A stretch of 64,000 bases of DNA, taken from JBCAXA01 sp038534295. GTDB lineage: Bacteria > Pseudomonadota > Gammaproteobacteria > Steroidobacterales > Woeseiaceae. The position numbers and the translations under genes were made by a program. The stretch spans positions 1,116,001 to 1,180,000 of the forward strand of contig JBCAXA010000001.1 in the NCBI GenBank assembly GCA_038534295.1, in the 5' to 3' direction. Below the pieces are notes generated by a model, which worked only from the letters and a program-made list of their open reading frames with translations, was not told the origin of the DNA and did no database searches. How positions within the stretch are numbered: position 1 is the stretch's first letter; each line of letters opens with the position of its first letter. Positions 62,185 through 64,000 of the stretch are shown here, piece by piece.

Positions 62185-63076
62185 GCAATCCGTTGTCCTG
62201 GCAACCGTTACGGCGGCGTTGGTCGCAGGCCCCGCACTTGGCTGTGACGGTGACAGTGTCGATCCTTCGCGAATGGCGGTCGCGGGCGGATCGATCACCG
62301 AGATCCTCTTCGCATTGGGCGCAGAGGATCTGATCGTCGCGGCGGACAGAACCTCGAACTACCCGGCTGCGGCATCAGCCTTCCCCTCGGTCGGGTATGT
62401 TCGGGCTCTGTCCGCCGAAGGCGTGCTGTCGCTGAACCCAACATTACTCATCGGCGAAGACGACATGGGCCCGCCCGAGGTTGTCGCGCAAATCCGTGGC
62501 GCCGGCGTCGAGACGATTGTCATACCGGAGCAACACTCGGCCATCGGTATTCTCGCGAAGGTTCGGTGCATTGGCGAGATTGTCGGGCGACAAGACGCTG
62601 CCGAACGACTGATAGCCGAAAAACTAACGCCAATCTCGACAAAGATAGCCGCACAGAGCGCACGCTCACGTGGAACGGCACCGCGTGGCGCCGTACTCCT
62701 CGGATTGCGCGACGGTGCACCGCTCGGTGCGGGATTGGCCACCTCCGGAAACGGCCTTCTGGAAATGGCGGCAACAGAGAACGTGTTCGACACGTTCTCT
62801 GGCTGGAAACCCGTCTCGATGGAAGCGATGCTGCAAGCGAACCCGACGTTTTTTGTCGTCCCCGAACGCGGTATCAATGACGCTGGCGGTCTGGATGAAT
62901 TACTCAAGCATCCGGCACTTCGCCTGACCGACGCGGCGCGCAATCGGCAGGTCATCGTTTTGGACGGGATGGCCATGCTGGGCTTTGGCCCACGGACACT
63001 CGAGTCCGCTGCGGCGTTGGCGGATGCTGTGCACGGAACGCCGCGGCACCGCGAAACCCTGAACGGCTCGATGTGA
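62174..63076 (+). CDS. hmuT: Haem ABC transporter periplasmic binding protein
   Basis: 300 residues with a signal peptide (cleavage near ALG-C). Class III binding-protein features are GSITEILFALGAEDLIVAADRTS, LNPTLLIG and PRTLESAAALADAV, matching HmuT/ShuT. It carries haem from the receptor to the inner-membrane permease. It starts inside the receptor gene and its stop overlaps the permease GTG (GTGA), giving a tightly coupled operon. Confidence 0.9.
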   Translation: MRFKQSVVLATVTAALVAGPALGCDGDSVDPSRMAVAGGSITEILFALGAEDLIVAADRTSNYPAAASAFPSVGYVRALSAEGVLSLNPTLLIGEDDMGPPEVVAQIRGAGVETIVIPEQHSAIGILAKVRCIGEIVGRQDAAERLIAEKLTPISTKIAAQSARSRGTAPRGAVLLGLRDGAPLGAGLATSGNGLLEMAATENVFDTFSGWKPVSMEAMLQANPTFFVVPERGINDAGGLDELLKHPALRLTDAARNRQVIVLDGMAMLGFGPRTLESAAALADAVHGTPRHRETLNGSM

Positions 63077-64000
63077 GTTCGGCGCCCGCCAATCTTGCGG
63101 ATTCCCCGGCGCAAGGATCGACTCGCCGAAGTCGTTATTCGGTCCTGACCGTGCTCGCCACGGTAACGATCGCGGTCGTACTGGTCGCGGTCAGCATAGG
63201 CGCGATCGCCGTGTCGCCGCTCGACGCCTTGCTCGAGCGGGCGGATCGGTTGGTCGAGCGAACAGTGCTGCTCGAGATTCGCCTGCCACGCGTGCTGTTG
63301 GCGGCTTTCGTCGGCGCTGCGCTCGCCGTTGCCGGCGCCGCTTTGCAAGGCTTGTTCCGAAACCCCCTTGCGGACCCGAGTCTGATCGGCGTTTCCGGCG
63401 GCGCTGCCGTTGGCGCTATCGCCATGATCGTCCTCGGCGGATCGATCGCTGTTTCCGCTACTGCGATGCCGTATCTCGTGCCGCTAGCGGCCGTCTGCGG
63501 CGCCGGCGCCGTGACGCTTTTTCTTTATGCGTTCTCGCGTCGCTTCGGCAACTTTAGTGTTACCACGATGTTGCTCGTCGGCATCGCGCTGAACGCGTTG
63601 GCACAGGTGGCGATTGGCGCGTTCGAATACCTCAGCGACGATACACAACTGCGCACGTTGATCTTCTGGATGATGGGCAGTTTTGGTCGCGCTACCTGGA
63701 CGTCCGTACTGCCGGCGACGACTGTGATCGCGCTCGCCGTCGCTTTGTTGCTTCGCGACGCGCGGCGCTTGGACGTGCTGCAGCTTGGCGAGGCAGATGC
63801 GCGCCATCTCGGCGTCGATGTCGACGGATTGAAACAGAGGGTTATTCTGGCGTCCGCTGCCGCGGTCGGCGCTGGTGTTGCGGTTGCCGGCATCGTGGCG
63901 TTTATCGGCCTAATCGTGCCCCATTTGGTGCGCTTGCTCGGCGGCGTTCGAAACCCATTGGTCTTGCCCGGTTCGCTGCTGCTCGGCGCCAGCCTGACGG
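63073..64000 (+). CDS. hmuU: Haem ABC transporter permease (FecCD type), C-terminus beyond window
   Basis: Start GTG at 63073, then 309 codons to the window edge without a stop. FecCD features are EIRLPRVLLAAFVGAALAVAG, LFRNPLADPSLIGVSGGA and GIVAFIGLIVPHLVRLL. It is an inner-membrane permease that works with HmuT and an ATPase expected just beyond the window. Confidence 0.9.
   Translation, partial: MSSAPANLADSPAQGSTRRSRYSVLTVLATVTIAVVLVAVSIGAIAVSPLDALLERADRLVERTVLLEIRLPRVLLAAFVGAALAVAGAALQGLFRNPLADPSLIGVSGGAAVGAIAMIVLGGSIAVSATAMPYLVPLAAVCGAGAVTLFLYAFSRRFGNFSVTTMLLVGIALNALAQVAIGAFEYLSDDTQLRTLIFWMMGSFGRATWTSVLPATTVIALAVALLLRDARRLDVLQLGEADARHLGVDVDGLKQRVILASAAAVGAGVAVAGIVAFIGLIVPHLVRLLGGVRNPLVLPGSLLLGASLT

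Noticed and set aside
1..64000. Search for tRNA, rRNA, integrase, transposase and toxin-antitoxin genes
   Set aside because: Nothing supportable was seen on either strand; region borders show no direct repeats typical of insertion.

Overview
The window looks like chromosome of a marine-type gammaproteobacterium. The evidence is a GC-rich sequence, dense operons with ATGA/GTGA overlaps, lipoproteins with classic lipoboxes, TonB-dependent receptors, Fur-like boxes, PagL, azurin and a CHAD protein. The order (for example Woeseiaceae- or Wenzhouxiangellaceae-like) is a guess. I see no rRNA, tRNA, CRISPR array, insertion sequence or phage gene.

Layout. 1-7276: an MFS exporter cut by the window edge, a 60-residue Tat-signal ORF and an alginate-export-type porin; an isochorismatase-family hydrolase and a pirin divergent from a LysR regulator; a small membrane protein; a secreted protein with two YWYD-type repeats. 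7433-18573: a CadC-like membrane regulator with TPRs, a 1570-residue lipoprotein ending in seven cysteine-rich InlB-like repeats, a CHAD protein, an MMPL/Patched-type RND exporter and a SHOCT protein. 18582-45676: a beta-1,3-glucan (laminarin-type) utilisation locus of about 27 kb. 45926-49595: a thiol-redox group (glutaredoxin, lipoamide-dehydrogenase-like flavoprotein, AraC regulator, thioredoxin) followed by PagL. 49678-64000: an epimerase, then iron/haem genes: TonB receptor with PepSY and two small membrane proteins, azurin plus di-haem oxidoreductase divergent from AhpC, a DUF6607-like protein, and a haem receptor-HmuT-HmuU operon running off the edge.

The glucan locus is the most interesting part. 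Three near-identical palindromes (TGACAGCGCTGTCA twice, TGACAGCGTTGTCA once) lie in front of its main transcription units, and a LacI-family regulator is encoded inside it, so one regulon is inferred. Surface lipoproteins (two GH16, one GH17, a nine-module probable glycan-binding protein) would bind and cut glucan. A GPH symporter would import oligosaccharides. Cytoplasmic GH3, two signal-less GH17 enzymes and a GH94/GH149-like probable phosphorylase would finish degradation. No TonB receptor or SusC/SusD pair lies in the locus. Instead there is a 1061-residue protein in which a secreted clan GH-A glycosidase domain is fused to what looks like a C-terminal outer-membrane beta-barrel. This may be a combined enzyme and entry pore and is my main candidate for an undescribed system.

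Other notable points: a perfect intrinsic-terminator-like hairpin inside the signal-peptide codons of a GH2-like gene; a sequence motif shared by the two thiol-redox promoters around an AraC gene; Fur-like boxes at three promoters of the iron section.
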